This document shows, piece by piece, positions 52,350 to 61,288 of a stretch of 64,000 bases of DNA. This DNA comes from Candidatus Palauibacter soopunensis (GTDB taxonomy: Bacteria > Gemmatimonadota > Gemmatimonadetes > Palauibacterales > Palauibacteraceae): assembly GCF_947581735.1 (NCBI RefSeq), contig NZ_CANPVT010000027.1, positions 1 to 64,000 of the forward strand. Direction: 5' to 3'. The position numbers were made by a program, and so were the translations under genes. Each line of letters begins with the position of its first letter. The stretch's first letter is position 1. Below the pieces are notes generated by a model. It did not search any database. It was not told the origin of the DNA and worked only from the letters and a program-made list of their open reading frames with translations.

Positions 52350-54416
52350 ATGATGAAGAACCACTGGAGCTGGCGGCCGAGCAGCGCCCTTCTTCTCCCC
52401 CTTCTCTTCGGAGCCATCGCGGGCACCCCCGTTGCGGCGCAGGGCCCCGGCGTGGAGGGAGCCGCGTGGACCTACCTCGGGGGCGACGCCTGGCACACGC
52501 GCTATACGCCGGCGACGCAGATCGACGCCTCCAACTTCGAGAGCCTCGAGGTCGCGTGGCGCTGGGACGCTTCGAGCTTCGGGCCGAGCACGGCGCGGGC
52601 CACGCCGTCCTACGTCGATGGGAAGATGATCACGGTGACGGGCGAGAACCGGAACGTCATCGCCCTCGACCCCTCCACGGGAAGACTCCTGTGGAGCTTC
52701 TCCGAACCCATGACCTGGCGGCACGAGTACTCGATGCGAAAGGCGTACGGCAAGGGCGTCGCCTACGCCGAGGTCGACGGACGCGGCGTCGTCTACATCC
52801 TCAGTCCCGGGTTCTTCCTCTACGCCCTCGACGCCGACACGGGACAGCCGCTGGAGAACTGGGGCGAGGCGGTGCCGCTGCCGGGATTCCCGTCCTCCGG
52901 GACGGTGGACCTGGTGGCCGACCTCATCGAGGGCTGGGGGCCGTGGGAGAACCTGAACCAGGAATACGACCCGGATCAGGGAATGCCGCTCGAGATCGGC
53001 TACATCACGTCGTCTTCCCCTCCCATCGTCGTGAACGGCGTGGTCGTCGTCGGCAACTCCGCGGAGCAGGGCTACAACCAGACCCGGAAGGAGATGGTCC
53101 CGGGCGATATTCTCGCCTATGACGCGCGCACCGGCGAGTTCAAGTGGAAGTTCCACATCATCCCGCGGCCGGGCGAGTTCGGGCACGAGACGTGGGAGAA
53201 CGACGCCTGGCAGTGGACGGGTGACGTGTCCCCGTGGGCGCCGCTCTCGGCGGACCCGGAACTCGGACTCGTCTATCTCGTCACGAACGGCGCCACGATC
53301 GACTACTACGGCGGTTTCCACCCCGGCGACAACCTGTTCGGCACGAGCATCGTTGCGCTCGACGTGGAGACGGGAGAGCGGCGCTGGCATTTCCAGTTCG
53401 TGCACCACGACATCTGGAACTACGACACGCCGACCGCGCCCCTTCTCATGGACGTGGTCGTAGACGGCCGGCCGATCAAGGGCGTCTTCCAGGCGACGAA
53501 GCAGTCGTGGCTGTACGCGCTCGACCGCGAGACGGGCGAGCCGATCTGGCCCATCGAGGAGCGACCGGTCCCGCAATCGAAGGTGCCGGGAGAGAAGCTC
53601 GCCGAGACGCAGCCGCACCCGACGTGGCCCCTGCCCTACGATCTGCAGGGCCGCACGGAGCAGGACCTGATCGACTACACGCCCGAACTGGCCGCGATGG
53701 CGCTCGAGTACGCGCGGGAGAACGACCTCTTCGTGCCGCTCTTCAACCCGCCCACCCACGTCGGGAACCCCGATGGCGAGGGGGCGGCGCTCATCTGCCC
53801 CGGCGGGGGCGGGGGCGCGAACATCACCGGGCCGCCCGCCGCGGACCCCGTGAACGGGATCGTCTTCGTCACATCCACAAGCGGGTGCTCGCCGGTCATG
53901 GTGGCGCCGGGGATCGAGTCCGACCTCGACGGACCGGAGCAGACGGGCGTCACCCACTCCGAATTCTCCCGCGCGACCGGCCTCGTGACGGAGAACACGG
54001 CGGACCAGGCGACGGTCGAAGGGCTGAGGATCTGGAAGGGGCCTGTGGGGCGGATCACGGCGATCGACGTCAACACGGGCGAACACCTGTGGATGATCCC
54101 GCACGGCGACGCGCCCGAGCGGCAGCAGGCGGTGATCCGCGACCACCCGATGCTGGAGGGAGTGGACGTGAATCCGAACCAGGGCCGGCGCGGCCACTCC
54201 GCCATGGTTGCAACTCCGACGCTCCTTCTTGCGTCTGGACAGACGAGCGATGGGACGCCGCACCTGTTCGCGATCGACAAGCGGACCGGCGAGCGCGTGG
54301 GCCAGGTGGAGTTGCCGGGCAACACGCGCTACGGGATGTCGAGCTGGGTCCACGAGGGCAGGCAGTATGTGATCATTCAGTTGACCGACGGACTTGCGGC
54401 GCTGGCCCTGCCCTGA
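52350..54416 (+). CDS. PQQ-dependent alcohol dehydrogenase-type quinoprotein
   Basis: A 688-residue exported eight-bladed quinoprotein. The signal peptide ends TPVAAQ. Tryptophan-docking and PQQ-pocket features: GDAWHTRYTPATQIDASNFE, VIALDPSTGRLLWSF, VHHDIWNYDTPTAPLLMDVV, ATKQSWLYALDRETGEPIWP, CPGGGGGANITGPPAADP. There is no C-terminal cytochrome c domain, so it is a type I-like enzyme needing an external electron acceptor. It oxidises an alcohol or aldehyde in the periplasm. Two ATGs (52350 and 52353) are adjacent. It is divergent from the cytochrome/copper gene. Confidence 0.9.
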   Translation: MMKNHWSWRPSSALLLPLLFGAIAGTPVAAQGPGVEGAAWTYLGGDAWHTRYTPATQIDASNFESLEVAWRWDASSFGPSTARATPSYVDGKMITVTGENRNVIALDPSTGRLLWSFSEPMTWRHEYSMRKAYGKGVAYAEVDGRGVVYILSPGFFLYALDADTGQPLENWGEAVPLPGFPSSGTVDLVADLIEGWGPWENLNQEYDPDQGMPLEIGYITSSSPPIVVNGVVVVGNSAEQGYNQTRKEMVPGDILAYDARTGEFKWKFHIIPRPGEFGHETWENDAWQWTGDVSPWAPLSADPELGLVYLVTNGATIDYYGGFHPGDNLFGTSIVALDVETGERRWHFQFVHHDIWNYDTPTAPLLMDVVVDGRPIKGVFQATKQSWLYALDRETGEPIWPIEERPVPQSKVPGEKLAETQPHPTWPLPYDLQGRTEQDLIDYTPELAAMALEYARENDLFVPLFNPPTHVGNPDGEGAALICPGGGGGANITGPPAADPVNGIVFVTSTSGCSPVMVAPGIESDLDGPEQTGVTHSEFSRATGLVTENTADQATVEGLRIWKGPVGRITAIDVNTGEHLWMIPHGDAPERQQAVIRDHPMLEGVDVNPNQGRRGHSAMVATPTLLLASGQTSDGTPHLFAIDKRTGERVGQVELPGNTRYGMSSWVHEGRQYVIIQLTDGLAALALP

Positions 54417-54473
54417 CGGCCACTCGGGCCGGACGGGCTGAACCCTTCTCAAGAGAGCAAGGAAGAAAAGAAC

Positions 54474-55145
54474 ATGCTGCGTGAACATCTGAATTCCGGA
54501 CGCGCGGGCGCCTGCGTCGCCGTGGCGTTGTCCATACTCGTCGCCGGGGCGTGCATCGAAAGCGAGGACACGATGGAGCCCACGCCGGCGAACGAAGCGC
54601 CGGTCGCAGTGGGCGTCGTGCCGCCGGTGACCGTGGCGGCCGGCAACCACGTGATCGTGGACGTGTCGGGCTTCTTCCAGGATCCGGACGGCGACCCGCT
54701 CGCGTACGGCGCGGGGACCTCGGACGCGCTCGTGGCCGGCGTCTCCGTCTCGGGCAGCATGATGACCGTGGTCGGAGTCGGGACCGGGCGGGCCGCCGGG
54801 TTGCTCTTCGCTCGCGATCAGGCCGGCGGCGAAGCCGTGCAGAACTTCCTGATCACGGTGCCGAACCAGCCGCCGGTCGCGGCACAGTCGCTCCCGGCGC
54901 TGAGCCTGACCACGGGGCAGGTACGCCAGCTGAACCTGTCGCAGTACTTCAGTGATCCGGAGGGCGACGACCTGACGTTCAGCGTCACGACCGCGAACAC
55001 GCTTGTCGCGGTGGGGGCGGTGTCCGGCAGCACCCTCACGGTGGTCGGCGTGACGGTGGGGAGCACGACGATCACGGTCACGGCTCAGGACTCGGACGGC
55101 GGCGAAGTCCAGCAGCAGACGCCGGTCGTCGTGAGAAGCCGCTAG
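54474..55145 (+). CDS. lipoprotein with two cadherin-like repeats
   Basis: A 223-residue lipoprotein (lipobox LVAGAC). It has two tandem Ig-like repeats of about 85 residues: APVAVGVVPPVTVAAGNHVI with FFQDPDGDPLAY, then PPVAAQSLPALSLTTGQV with YFSDPEGDDLTF. DPDGD-type turns are calcium-binding in cadherin-like domains. The repeats end TVVGVGTGRA and TVVGVTVGST, which shows their duplication. Probably a surface adhesion or binding module. An AAGGAAG site precedes the ATG. Confidence 0.7.
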   Translation: MLREHLNSGRAGACVAVALSILVAGACIESEDTMEPTPANEAPVAVGVVPPVTVAAGNHVIVDVSGFFQDPDGDPLAYGAGTSDALVAGVSVSGSMMTVVGVGTGRAAGLLFARDQAGGEAVQNFLITVPNQPPVAAQSLPALSLTTGQVRQLNLSQYFSDPEGDDLTFSVTTANTLVAVGAVSGSTLTVVGVTVGSTTITVTAQDSDGGEVQQQTPVVVRSR

Positions 55146-55250
55146 CGGGATGTGACCCGTCCGGGGATTGCTTCGTGTTAGGAGTGGTAGACGGACAACC
55201 CGGTGGGCGCAAGCGAACGAGTTCCGCTCAGGCGCCTTGAAGGAGGCAAC

Positions 55251-55997
55251 GTGAAGTACCGATTCAGACAGTCCTCGATGGCGGCCGTCCTCGCCGTCAT
55301 CGGGGGAGCCTGGGCGGCCGAGGCCCTCGCGGCGCAGGACTTCCTTTTCGGCCGTCCTTCCGTCACGCTCGGCGCCCGAATCGGGTACGCGATACCCCGC
55401 GCGGACAGCGAGATCTTCGATTTGACGCGCAGGGAACTGACGGTCGAGAAGGAGGACTTCAACGCGGTGGCGCTCGGCGCCGACCTCGGCATCCGGCTCT
55501 CCGACCGCATCGATCTTGCGCTGGGCCTCGGGTACGAGAACAGCGAGATCGACTCCGAGTCCCGCGAGTTCATCGGCACGGACGACCTGCCGATCCTGCA
55601 GACGACGGCTTTCCGCCGCGTCCCGTTCACCGTCGGACTGAAAGCCTACCTCACGGAGCGGGGACGGAGGATCAGCGATCTGGCCTGGATTCCGGGCAAG
55701 TTCGCCCCCTTCGTCGGAGGCGGCGTCGGCTTCATGTGGTACGAATTCGAGCAGGAGGGCGAGTTCGTCGACTACGAAACGCTGGACATCTTCTACGACT
55801 ACTTCTCGTCCAGAGCCGGATCGTCGCTCGCCTACGTGACGGCCGGATTCGACTACTCGCTCGGGCTGCGGTGGATTCTGACCGCCGAAGCGCGTTATTC
55901 TTGGGCCAGCGCGGATATGGGCGGGCCGTTCATCGGGTTCGACGACATCGACCTGAACGGACTCCGTGCCGCGTTCGGCTTCTCGGTACGGCTGTAA
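55251..55997 (+). CDS. outer-membrane beta-barrel protein
   Basis: A 248-residue exported protein with a signal peptide ending ALAAQ and a repeated amphipathic strand pattern (VTLGARIGYAIP, IDLALGLGYENSE, PFTVGLKAYLT, FAPFVGGGVGFMWYEF, LRWILTAEARYSW). It ends GFSVRL. An OmpW/OmpA-like barrel of eight or ten strands is likely. Function unknown. GTG 55251 follows AGGAGG. It is 16 bases before the Gly/Tyr-rich protein gene. Confidence 0.7.
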   Translation: MKYRFRQSSMAAVLAVIGGAWAAEALAAQDFLFGRPSVTLGARIGYAIPRADSEIFDLTRRELTVEKEDFNAVALGADLGIRLSDRIDLALGLGYENSEIDSESREFIGTDDLPILQTTAFRRVPFTVGLKAYLTERGRRISDLAWIPGKFAPFVGGGVGFMWYEFEQEGEFVDYETLDIFYDYFSSRAGSSLAYVTAGFDYSLGLRWILTAEARYSWASADMGGPFIGFDDIDLNGLRAAFGFSVRL

Positions 55998-56013
55998 ACT
56001 CGAGGTTGGTCAC

Positions 56014-57189
56014 ATGATGAAACAGCGAACTGCTGGAATCGGCTCCGCCCTTTTCGTGGCGGCCGGCATGATGCTCGCGGCCGGACCGCTGTCGACCGCG
56101 GCGGCGCAGGAGATGGACGAACGCTGGCTCGCCTGGATGGGTTGCTGGCAGCCCGTTCGCACCTCGACGAGCGCGGACGCGCCCGAATCGCTGCTCTGCT
56201 TCCGGCCGAGCGCGGACGAGGCCGGCGTCGAGATGATCGCGGTCGAAGACGGCGAGATCGCGGGCCGGGAAGTCGTGCGGGCGGACGGACAGCCCCACGA
56301 CGCGACCCTGGAGGGCTGCAGCGGATCGCGCCGCGCGGTCTTCGCCTCGCGCCCGGGCCGGGTGTTCATGGACATGGACCAGGTCTGCGAGGGCGGCGTC
56401 GACCGATCGTCGAGCGGGATGTTCGCGATGATCTCATCCAACGCCTGGATCGACGCGCGGGTCGTCACGGTCGGCGGCGAGAAGCTGACGTGGGTGACGC
56501 GATACCGGCTGGCCACGCAGAGCCAGGCCGAGGCCGTCGGCCTGGGCGACATTGCGGCCGACCGGAGCATGGCCGTGCGCTCGCTGCGGCTCGCCGCGTC
56601 CGGACGGTATTCGGTCGACGACATCATCGAGGCGCAGGCTCATGTGGATCCCGACGCGGTGGAGGCCTGGATCGTCGAACACGAGACGCCTCTGGAGGTC
56701 GACGCCGACCGGCTTGTCCAACTCTCCGATGCCGGCGTGTCGGAAGGCGTCATCGACATGATGATCGCGCGGAGCTATCCGGAGCGTTTCGCGGTGTCCA
56801 CAGGCGGCGACGGCGGCGAACGGCCCTGGCTTGGCACGGCCGGTTACTACGACCCGTTCTACGGGGGTTACGGCTGGGGTTATCCCTACTACGGCCGCTT
56901 CGGCTACCGTTACGGTTACGGCTACTCGCCCTTCGGTTTTGGCGGCTACTCGCCCTTCGGGTACGGCTACGGCTATGGTTACGGACCGACGATCATCCGC
57001 ACACAGCCCGCGAACAGCGGCGGTCGGGTGATCAGCGGACGCGGCTACAGCAGCGGAACTTCCAGAATCGGAACGCGTCCGACCGGGTCTTCGCGGGGGA
57101 CGGCGTCGATCGGCACCTCGGGAGGCCGGTCGAGCGGGGGGAGCTCGACGGGACGGACGGCGCGGCGGCGCGGCGGCGGAGGTCTCTGA
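56014..57189 (+). CDS. exported protein with Gly/Tyr-rich C-terminus
   Basis: An unrecognised 391-residue exported protein (signal peptide ending TAAAQ). The N-terminal 230 residues are globular, with WMGCWQPVRTSTSADAPESL, LLCFRPSADEAGVEMI and several Cys. A helical segment (DRLVQLSDAGVSEGVIDMMI) leads into a low-complexity tail, first Gly/Tyr/Phe-rich (repeats like YGYSPFGFGGYSPFGYG) and then Ser/Gly/Arg-rich. Such tails are often surface-exposed or adhesive. It is probably co-transcribed with the preceding barrel gene. A strong hairpin follows. Confidence 0.6.
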   Translation: MMKQRTAGIGSALFVAAGMMLAAGPLSTAAAQEMDERWLAWMGCWQPVRTSTSADAPESLLCFRPSADEAGVEMIAVEDGEIAGREVVRADGQPHDATLEGCSGSRRAVFASRPGRVFMDMDQVCEGGVDRSSSGMFAMISSNAWIDARVVTVGGEKLTWVTRYRLATQSQAEAVGLGDIAADRSMAVRSLRLAASGRYSVDDIIEAQAHVDPDAVEAWIVEHETPLEVDADRLVQLSDAGVSEGVIDMMIARSYPERFAVSTGGDGGERPWLGTAGYYDPFYGGYGWGYPYYGRFGYRYGYGYSPFGFGGYSPFGYGYGYGYGPTIIRTQPANSGGRVISGRGYSSGTSRIGTRPTGSSRGTASIGTSGGRSSGGSSTGRTARRRGGGGL

Positions 57190-57220
57190 GTCCCGCTCTC
57201 CGACGCAGCGGACAGCTCTT

Positions 57221-57250
57221 CGAAAGGGCCCGGTCTTCCGGGCCCTTTCG
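57221..57250 (+). terminator. rho-independent terminator
   Basis: A 13-base perfect stem (57221-57233 with 57238-57250, core AAAGGGCCCGG/CCGGGCCCTTT) with a TCTT loop, 31 bases after the stop codon. The T-tract is short, but the stem is very stable, so it should end the barrel/Gly-Tyr transcript. Confidence 0.75.
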
Positions 57251-57331
57251 CGTTCCACGTCTCGCGCCCGAAGCTCGCGAAGCGCAGATTGCCGATGCGG
57301 TCGATTCCGATGCCGGCACCGAGGAGGAACG

Positions 57332-58420
57332 ATGAACGTGGACCGACCCGCCGCGCGCCCCTTCACCTACGTCGCGATCGGCGTCCTCGGACTTGCGGCT
57401 GCCGCCGCGGTACTCCTTCGCCCCGACGCGGCCCGCACGCAGACCACCTCCGGCGATTGGGAGCCCCCGCTCACCGCGCACGGCCACCCCGACCTGCAGG
57501 GGAACTGGACGAACCAGACGCTGACCCCCTTCGAACGTCCCGAAGGCCAGGGACCCGTGCTGAGCCCGGAAGAAGTCGCTGCCATCGAAGGTGGACAGGC
57601 GCAGACCGTCGCCGAACGGACGGCTCCCGTCGACCCGGACCGGCCGCTGCCGCCGGGCGGTGAACACCGGGTCTGCATCGATGGGGCCACGACCTGCTAC
57701 GATGAGTTCTACCGCGAGCCGGGCGAGCGCGTGGCGGTCGTTGACGGCGAGCCGCGCAGTTCCCTCGTCACCGACCCGCCGGATGGACGGGTTCCGGATC
57801 TCACGCCGGAGGCGCGGCGGCGGCTGGAGGAGGCGGCGGAGTTCCGCGGCAGGTTCGGCCAGTACGACCACCCGGAGCTTCGGCCGCTCGCGGAACGGTG
57901 CATCGTATCGTTCGGATCGAGCGCCGGGCCGCCGATGCTCCCGAATTACTGGTACAACAACAGCTACACGATCGCGCAGAACGAAGATTTCATCGTGATC
58001 ATGGCCGAGATGGTGCACGACGCGCGGATCATCCCCATCCGCGACCCGCGGGAGCCGCTCGAAAGCCGGCCGGGACCGGACCACGTCACGCCGTGGTTCG
58101 GAAGTTCGGTCGGCTGGTGGGAGGATGGAACGCTCGTCGTCGAGACGACCAACCTGAACCCCGAGCACGCGTTCCGGGGGGTGCCGCCCTCGAAGGATCG
58201 GAAGGTCGTCGAGCGCTTCACCCGCGTGGACGAGGAAACGATCCTCTACGAGTTCACGATCGACGATCCCGCGGTGTACACGGGCCCGTGGGGTGGACAG
58301 GTCCCCTTCAAGCGCTTCGACCATCTGCTCTACGAGTACGCGTGCCACGAGGGCAACTATGCCATGTTCAACGTGCTGAGCGGCGCGCGCTACCAGGAGC
58401 GGACGGGGGGGAATCCGTAG
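57332..58420 (+). CDS. conserved exported hypothetical protein
   Basis: A 362-residue protein with an N-terminal hydrophobic helix (FTYVAIGVLGLAAAAAVLL). It contains HPDLQGNWTNQTLTPFERP, LTPEARRRLEEAAEFR, ERCIVSFGSSAGPPMLPNYW, WFGSSVGWWEDGTLVVETTN and YEYACHEGNYAMFNVLSGAR. I recall this pattern from a large uncharacterised family common in Acidobacteriota and Gemmatimonadota, often in many copies per genome. No catalytic motif is assigned. GAGGAGG precedes the ATG. The next gene begins at or before its end. Confidence 0.65.
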   Translation: MNVDRPAARPFTYVAIGVLGLAAAAAVLLRPDAARTQTTSGDWEPPLTAHGHPDLQGNWTNQTLTPFERPEGQGPVLSPEEVAAIEGGQAQTVAERTAPVDPDRPLPPGGEHRVCIDGATTCYDEFYREPGERVAVVDGEPRSSLVTDPPDGRVPDLTPEARRRLEEAAEFRGRFGQYDHPELRPLAERCIVSFGSSAGPPMLPNYWYNNSYTIAQNEDFIVIMAEMVHDARIIPIRDPREPLESRPGPDHVTPWFGSSVGWWEDGTLVVETTNLNPEHAFRGVPPSKDRKVVERFTRVDEETILYEFTIDDPAVYTGPWGGQVPFKRFDHLLYEYACHEGNYAMFNVLSGARYQERTGGNP

Positions 58421-59571
58421 CCCGCTCGCCGGGTCGCCTGTGCTCGCTGCTCGCCGCGCTGGCGGTCGCGAGCTGCGCCACCGATCGTCCGCCGGAGAGC
58501 GCGGCCGAAGCGGAGCGCGCCCCGGCCGGGGTGCTCGGCCTGCGCCCGGGCCCTTCGCCCGATCGATCCTCTCCTGACTGGGAGCCGCCCGTGAAAGTCG
58601 TCGTCGCCGATCTGTGGCCCGGCCGCACGGCCGAACTCGCGGAGGTCGCTCCGGACGTGGACCTCGTCGTCGTCGGAGACGGACAGGCCGCGGCAGCCGA
58701 AGCGCACGACGCCGACGCGGTCCTCGGCGTGCTGAACGCGGACATCCTCGCCGCCGGCGACCGGCTCCGCTGGGTGCAGCTCGCCTCGGCGGGGGTCGAA
58801 CGCTACCTCGCGTTGCCCGGGCTCTCCGACGCGGAGGACCTCGTCATCACGAACGCCCAGCGGATCTTCGCCCCCGGCGGCGCGGAGCACGCGCTCGGCA
58901 TGGCGCTCATGCTGGCGCGACGGTTCCACACGGCGCTCGACCTCCAGCGGGAGCGGCGCTGGGACATCCGGCCGCTGACCGGGCCCTCCCCCTACCGGGG
59001 AGAGGGGAGCGAACTGCTCGAGCTCCGGGGCCGCACGATGCTCGTCATCGGCCTCGGCGGGATCGGCACGGAAACCGCCCGCATAGCGCACGGGATCGGC
59101 ATGCGGGTCATCGCCACGCGGAACAGCAGCCGGGAGGGCCCCGATTTCGTGGAGCGCGTAGGGCTGGCATCCGAACTCCTGGATCTCGTTCCCGAGGCGG
59201 ACGTCATCGTGAACGCCCTTCCGCTCACTCCGGAAACGGAAGGCCTCGTCGACGAGGCCTTCTTCGAGCTGACGCGGCCGACCGCGCTCTACGTTACGCT
59301 GGGACGCGGACGCACGACGAACACGGGGGCGCTCGTCCGCGCGCTGAGGGAGGGTCGGATCGCGGGCGCGGGTCTGGACGTGGTGGACCCCGAGCCGCTC
59401 CCGCGGGACCACGTCCTCTGGTCGATGCCGAACGTGATCATCACACCGCACCTCGGCGGCGATTCCGATGAACACATGGAGCGGATGTGGACCCTCTTCC
59501 GCGAGAACCTGCGCCGCTTCGCGGCCGGCGAACCGCTTCTCGCGGTCGTCAACCGGGAGCGCGGCTACTAG
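58342..59571 (+). CDS. D-2-hydroxyacid dehydrogenase, probably exported; start unclear
   Basis: A member of the D-isomer 2-hydroxyacid dehydrogenase family. Rossmann motif GLGGIGTETARIAHG, catalytic Arg in LGRGRTTNT, Glu in VVDPEPLPRD, His in ITPHLGGDSDE. Before the catalytic part lies a lipoprotein-like segment (CSLLAALAVASC) and a linker GVLGLRPGPSPDRSS. No ATG/GTG/TTG precedes that segment within the gap. The nearest, GTG 58342, is 79 bases inside the previous gene; the next are GTG 58531 and GTG 58591 (which has GGAG upstream), and both would drop the signal. I list the upstream start because the segment looks real. An NAD enzyme outside the cytoplasm would be odd. Confidence 0.6.
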   Translation: MPRGQLCHVQRAERRALPGADGGESVARSPGRLCSLLAALAVASCATDRPPESAAEAERAPAGVLGLRPGPSPDRSSPDWEPPVKVVVADLWPGRTAELAEVAPDVDLVVVGDGQAAAAEAHDADAVLGVLNADILAAGDRLRWVQLASAGVERYLALPGLSDAEDLVITNAQRIFAPGGAEHALGMALMLARRFHTALDLQRERRWDIRPLTGPSPYRGEGSELLELRGRTMLVIGLGGIGTETARIAHGIGMRVIATRNSSREGPDFVERVGLASELLDLVPEADVIVNALPLTPETEGLVDEAFFELTRPTALYVTLGRGRTTNTGALVRALREGRIAGAGLDVVDPEPLPRDHVLWSMPNVIITPHLGGDSDEHMERMWTLFRENLRRFAAGEPLLAVVNRERGY

Positions 59572-59585
59572 CCGGCGGTCTCCCC

Positions 59586-59610
59586 GAAGCCGGATCCCAA
59601 GAGCGGCTTC
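59586..59610. terminator. stem-loop between convergent genes
   Basis: GAAGCCG (59586-59592) pairs with CGGCTTC (59604-59610) around an 11-base loop. It lies between the hydroxyacid dehydrogenase and the DUF4198 gene and could act on both. There is no T-tract. Confidence 0.35.
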
Positions 59611-59613
59611 CGG

Positions 59614-60486
59614 CTAGCCGCCCCGGACCTGGAACGTGAGCGTGGCCCAGTTCGACTCGTAGTCGATGTCAGGCTCCGACGGCGTCTCCACCATGTGAAT
59701 CGTCCGGATGTACCACCGTCCTCCGCCGACGAGCGGGATCGTCGCGACGCCGTCCTCGTTCGTGCGAACCTCGACCGCCTCGTTGTGCGCACCGGTATCG
59801 TCGTGCGAGTGGGGGTTGAATTCGTAGTTCGCATAAAGGAGCGCGTTCTCGACCGGCTCGCCCGCGCGCAGGAAGCGCACCTGGAACTCATCGCCGACGA
59901 CGAGATCGTACGGGTTGTGCAGCGGGATGATCTCCACCGGATAGCCGAGTTCCTCCGCCCATTCGCCACTCCGGTCGTCGCCCACCTGGACGATCGCCTT
60001 GACGTGTTTGCTGTAACGCTCGGCCGCGTCGTCGTCGGTCTTCCCGGCCGCCTCGCGCTGCGCGATCTCGTCGACCAGGCCCTCGTGAACCAGGTATTCC
60101 GTGAACTCCACCCCGGTGAGCGGGATGACGCGCGCCGCCGTCGACACGCCGATCGTGTAGGTCCCGGCCGAGCCGGTCTCGAAGGTCAGCAGCGCCGTGT
60201 CGACGCTGTCCGCGTGCCAGTGGAACATCGCCGTGTCCCGCCACGCCTCCGCCGGCGGGTGCACGACCCCGTCCGGTCCCACGATGCTCACGTCCAGCAT
60301 GCGATCGCGCGTGATGTGGTTCTCGCTCTCGTCGAAGTCTCCGTTGAAGAGCGCCACGACGTTCGTCGAGTTCGGCTCCAGGAAGAAGCTCTCGAGCTTC
60401 AGGAACATCGTGTGCGCCCGCGCCGTCGCGACGATGGCGACGGTAAGGGCGGCGGTCGTCAACAGGACACGGCGTCCTACGGTCAT
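59614..60486 (-). CDS. exported DUF4198 protein
   Basis: A 290-residue periplasmic protein of the DUF4198 (NikM/CbiN-associated, cobalt- or nickel-import related) type. A signal peptide (LLTTAALTVAIVATARA) puts His near the mature N-terminus (HTMFLKLESFFLEP), a position used for metal binding in related proteins. Other segments: GTYTIGVSTAARVIPL, YPVEIIPLHNPYDLVVGDEF, ALLYANYEFNPHSHDD and GGGRWYIRTIHMVE. No transporter subunits are adjacent. ATG 60486 with GGGAG nine bases upstream is preferred over the start at 60516. Confidence 0.78.
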   Translation of the reverse strand: MTVGRRVLLTTAALTVAIVATARAHTMFLKLESFFLEPNSTNVVALFNGDFDESENHITRDRMLDVSIVGPDGVVHPPAEAWRDTAMFHWHADSVDTALLTFETGSAGTYTIGVSTAARVIPLTGVEFTEYLVHEGLVDEIAQREAAGKTDDDAAERYSKHVKAIVQVGDDRSGEWAEELGYPVEIIPLHNPYDLVVGDEFQVRFLRAGEPVENALLYANYEFNPHSHDDTGAHNEAVEVRTNEDGVATIPLVGGGRWYIRTIHMVETPSEPDIDYESNWATLTFQVRGG

Positions 60487-60607
60487 TTCCAATACTCCCG
60501 GTTGGCAACTCTTCAAGTCTCCAGCGTGTCGATCAACATGACAGGATCAGCCTGAGTTCGGCCATAGCAGTGGCTTCCCGGCCACGTATCTCGCTGTTCT
60601 CACGAAG

Positions 60608-60637
60608 TTGACGTGGACGAGTTCGAATTCACATACT
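60608..60637 (+). promoter_or_regulatory. promoter of the membrane-protein/winged-helix pair
   Basis: TTGACG (60608-60613) and CATACT (60632-60637) are 18 bases apart. The region is clearly A/T-richer than its surroundings. A 12-base palindrome follows at 60646-60657, where transcription would begin. Confidence 0.55.
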
Positions 60638-60645
60638 CTAAAATA

Positions 60646-60657
60646 CAAAGTACTTTG
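60646..60657. promoter_or_regulatory. CAAAGTACTTTG palindromic operator
   Basis: A perfect 12-base palindrome about 10 bases after the putative -10 and 13 bases before the ATG. A repressor bound here would block initiation and probably the ribosome-binding site (AGAGG). The winged-helix protein encoded second in the operon is the obvious candidate. Confidence 0.6.
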
Positions 60658-60670
60658 CAGAGAGGATTCG

Positions 60671-61288
60671 ATGGGTGAAGCGAACGCAAGACAGCAGGCG
60701 GGAGACGACTTGGCGGTCATCCGTCGGCTGATGGAGGACGCACGGGAGACGGTGTCCAACAACGGCTGGCACTTTGTGTTGTGGGGTAGCGTGCTCGCGA
60801 CCGCCGAGGTCTTCGACTACTGGGCGGAGAGCGGCGCGCTTCCCGTTTCGCCCCGTGTTGTCTGGAGCACCGCAATCGGACTCGCCTGGGGGATATCCGT
60901 ACCTCTGCGCCGTTGGAGCCGAAAGCACGACGCGGTCGACTCGTTGGCCAACAGGATTCTCGGCGCAGTCTGGATTGGATGCGGCCTTGGGTTGATGCTA
61001 CTCGGACTCTGCGGAGCCCAGACCGGAACGCTGCCGGGCCCGATCACCCCAGCTGTGATGGCCATCGTGATCGGGACGGCCTTCTTTGCGTCGTCCTCCC
61101 TGTGCGATCACGCGTTATTCCGGGTGTTGGCCATCGCTTGGTGGGCCCTGGGCGGCGCCATGCTGATCTGGCCGCACCCCGCCAACAACCTGGTGATGTC
61201 GGCCGGGCTGATCCTGTTCATGGCGGGACCGGGCTTCCTGTTGATCCGCCGAGCGGGCAAACCCGCCCGAATGGAGCTTGTCGCATGA
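60671..61288 (+). CDS. inner-membrane protein, unknown
   Basis: A 205-residue protein with a charged N-terminus (DLAVIRRLMEDARETVSNNG) and about six membrane helices (WHFVLWGSVLATAEVFDYW, ILGAVWIGCGLGLMLLGLC, VMSAGLILFMAGPGFLLI). I do not assign a family; the layout resembles small membrane proteins often paired with winged-helix regulators. AGAGG precedes ATG 60671. Its stop overlaps the regulator start (ATGA). Confidence 0.72.
   Translation: MGEANARQQAGDDLAVIRRLMEDARETVSNNGWHFVLWGSVLATAEVFDYWAESGALPVSPRVVWSTAIGLAWGISVPLRRWSRKHDAVDSLANRILGAVWIGCGLGLMLLGLCGAQTGTLPGPITPAVMAIVIGTAFFASSSLCDHALFRVLAIAWWALGGAMLIWPHPANNLVMSAGLILFMAGPGFLLIRRAGKPARMELVA

Noticed and set aside
56860-56990. Repetitive Gly/Tyr segment as a misassembly
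   Set aside because: The frame stays open, codons vary between repeats and the tail continues naturally to the stop and terminator.
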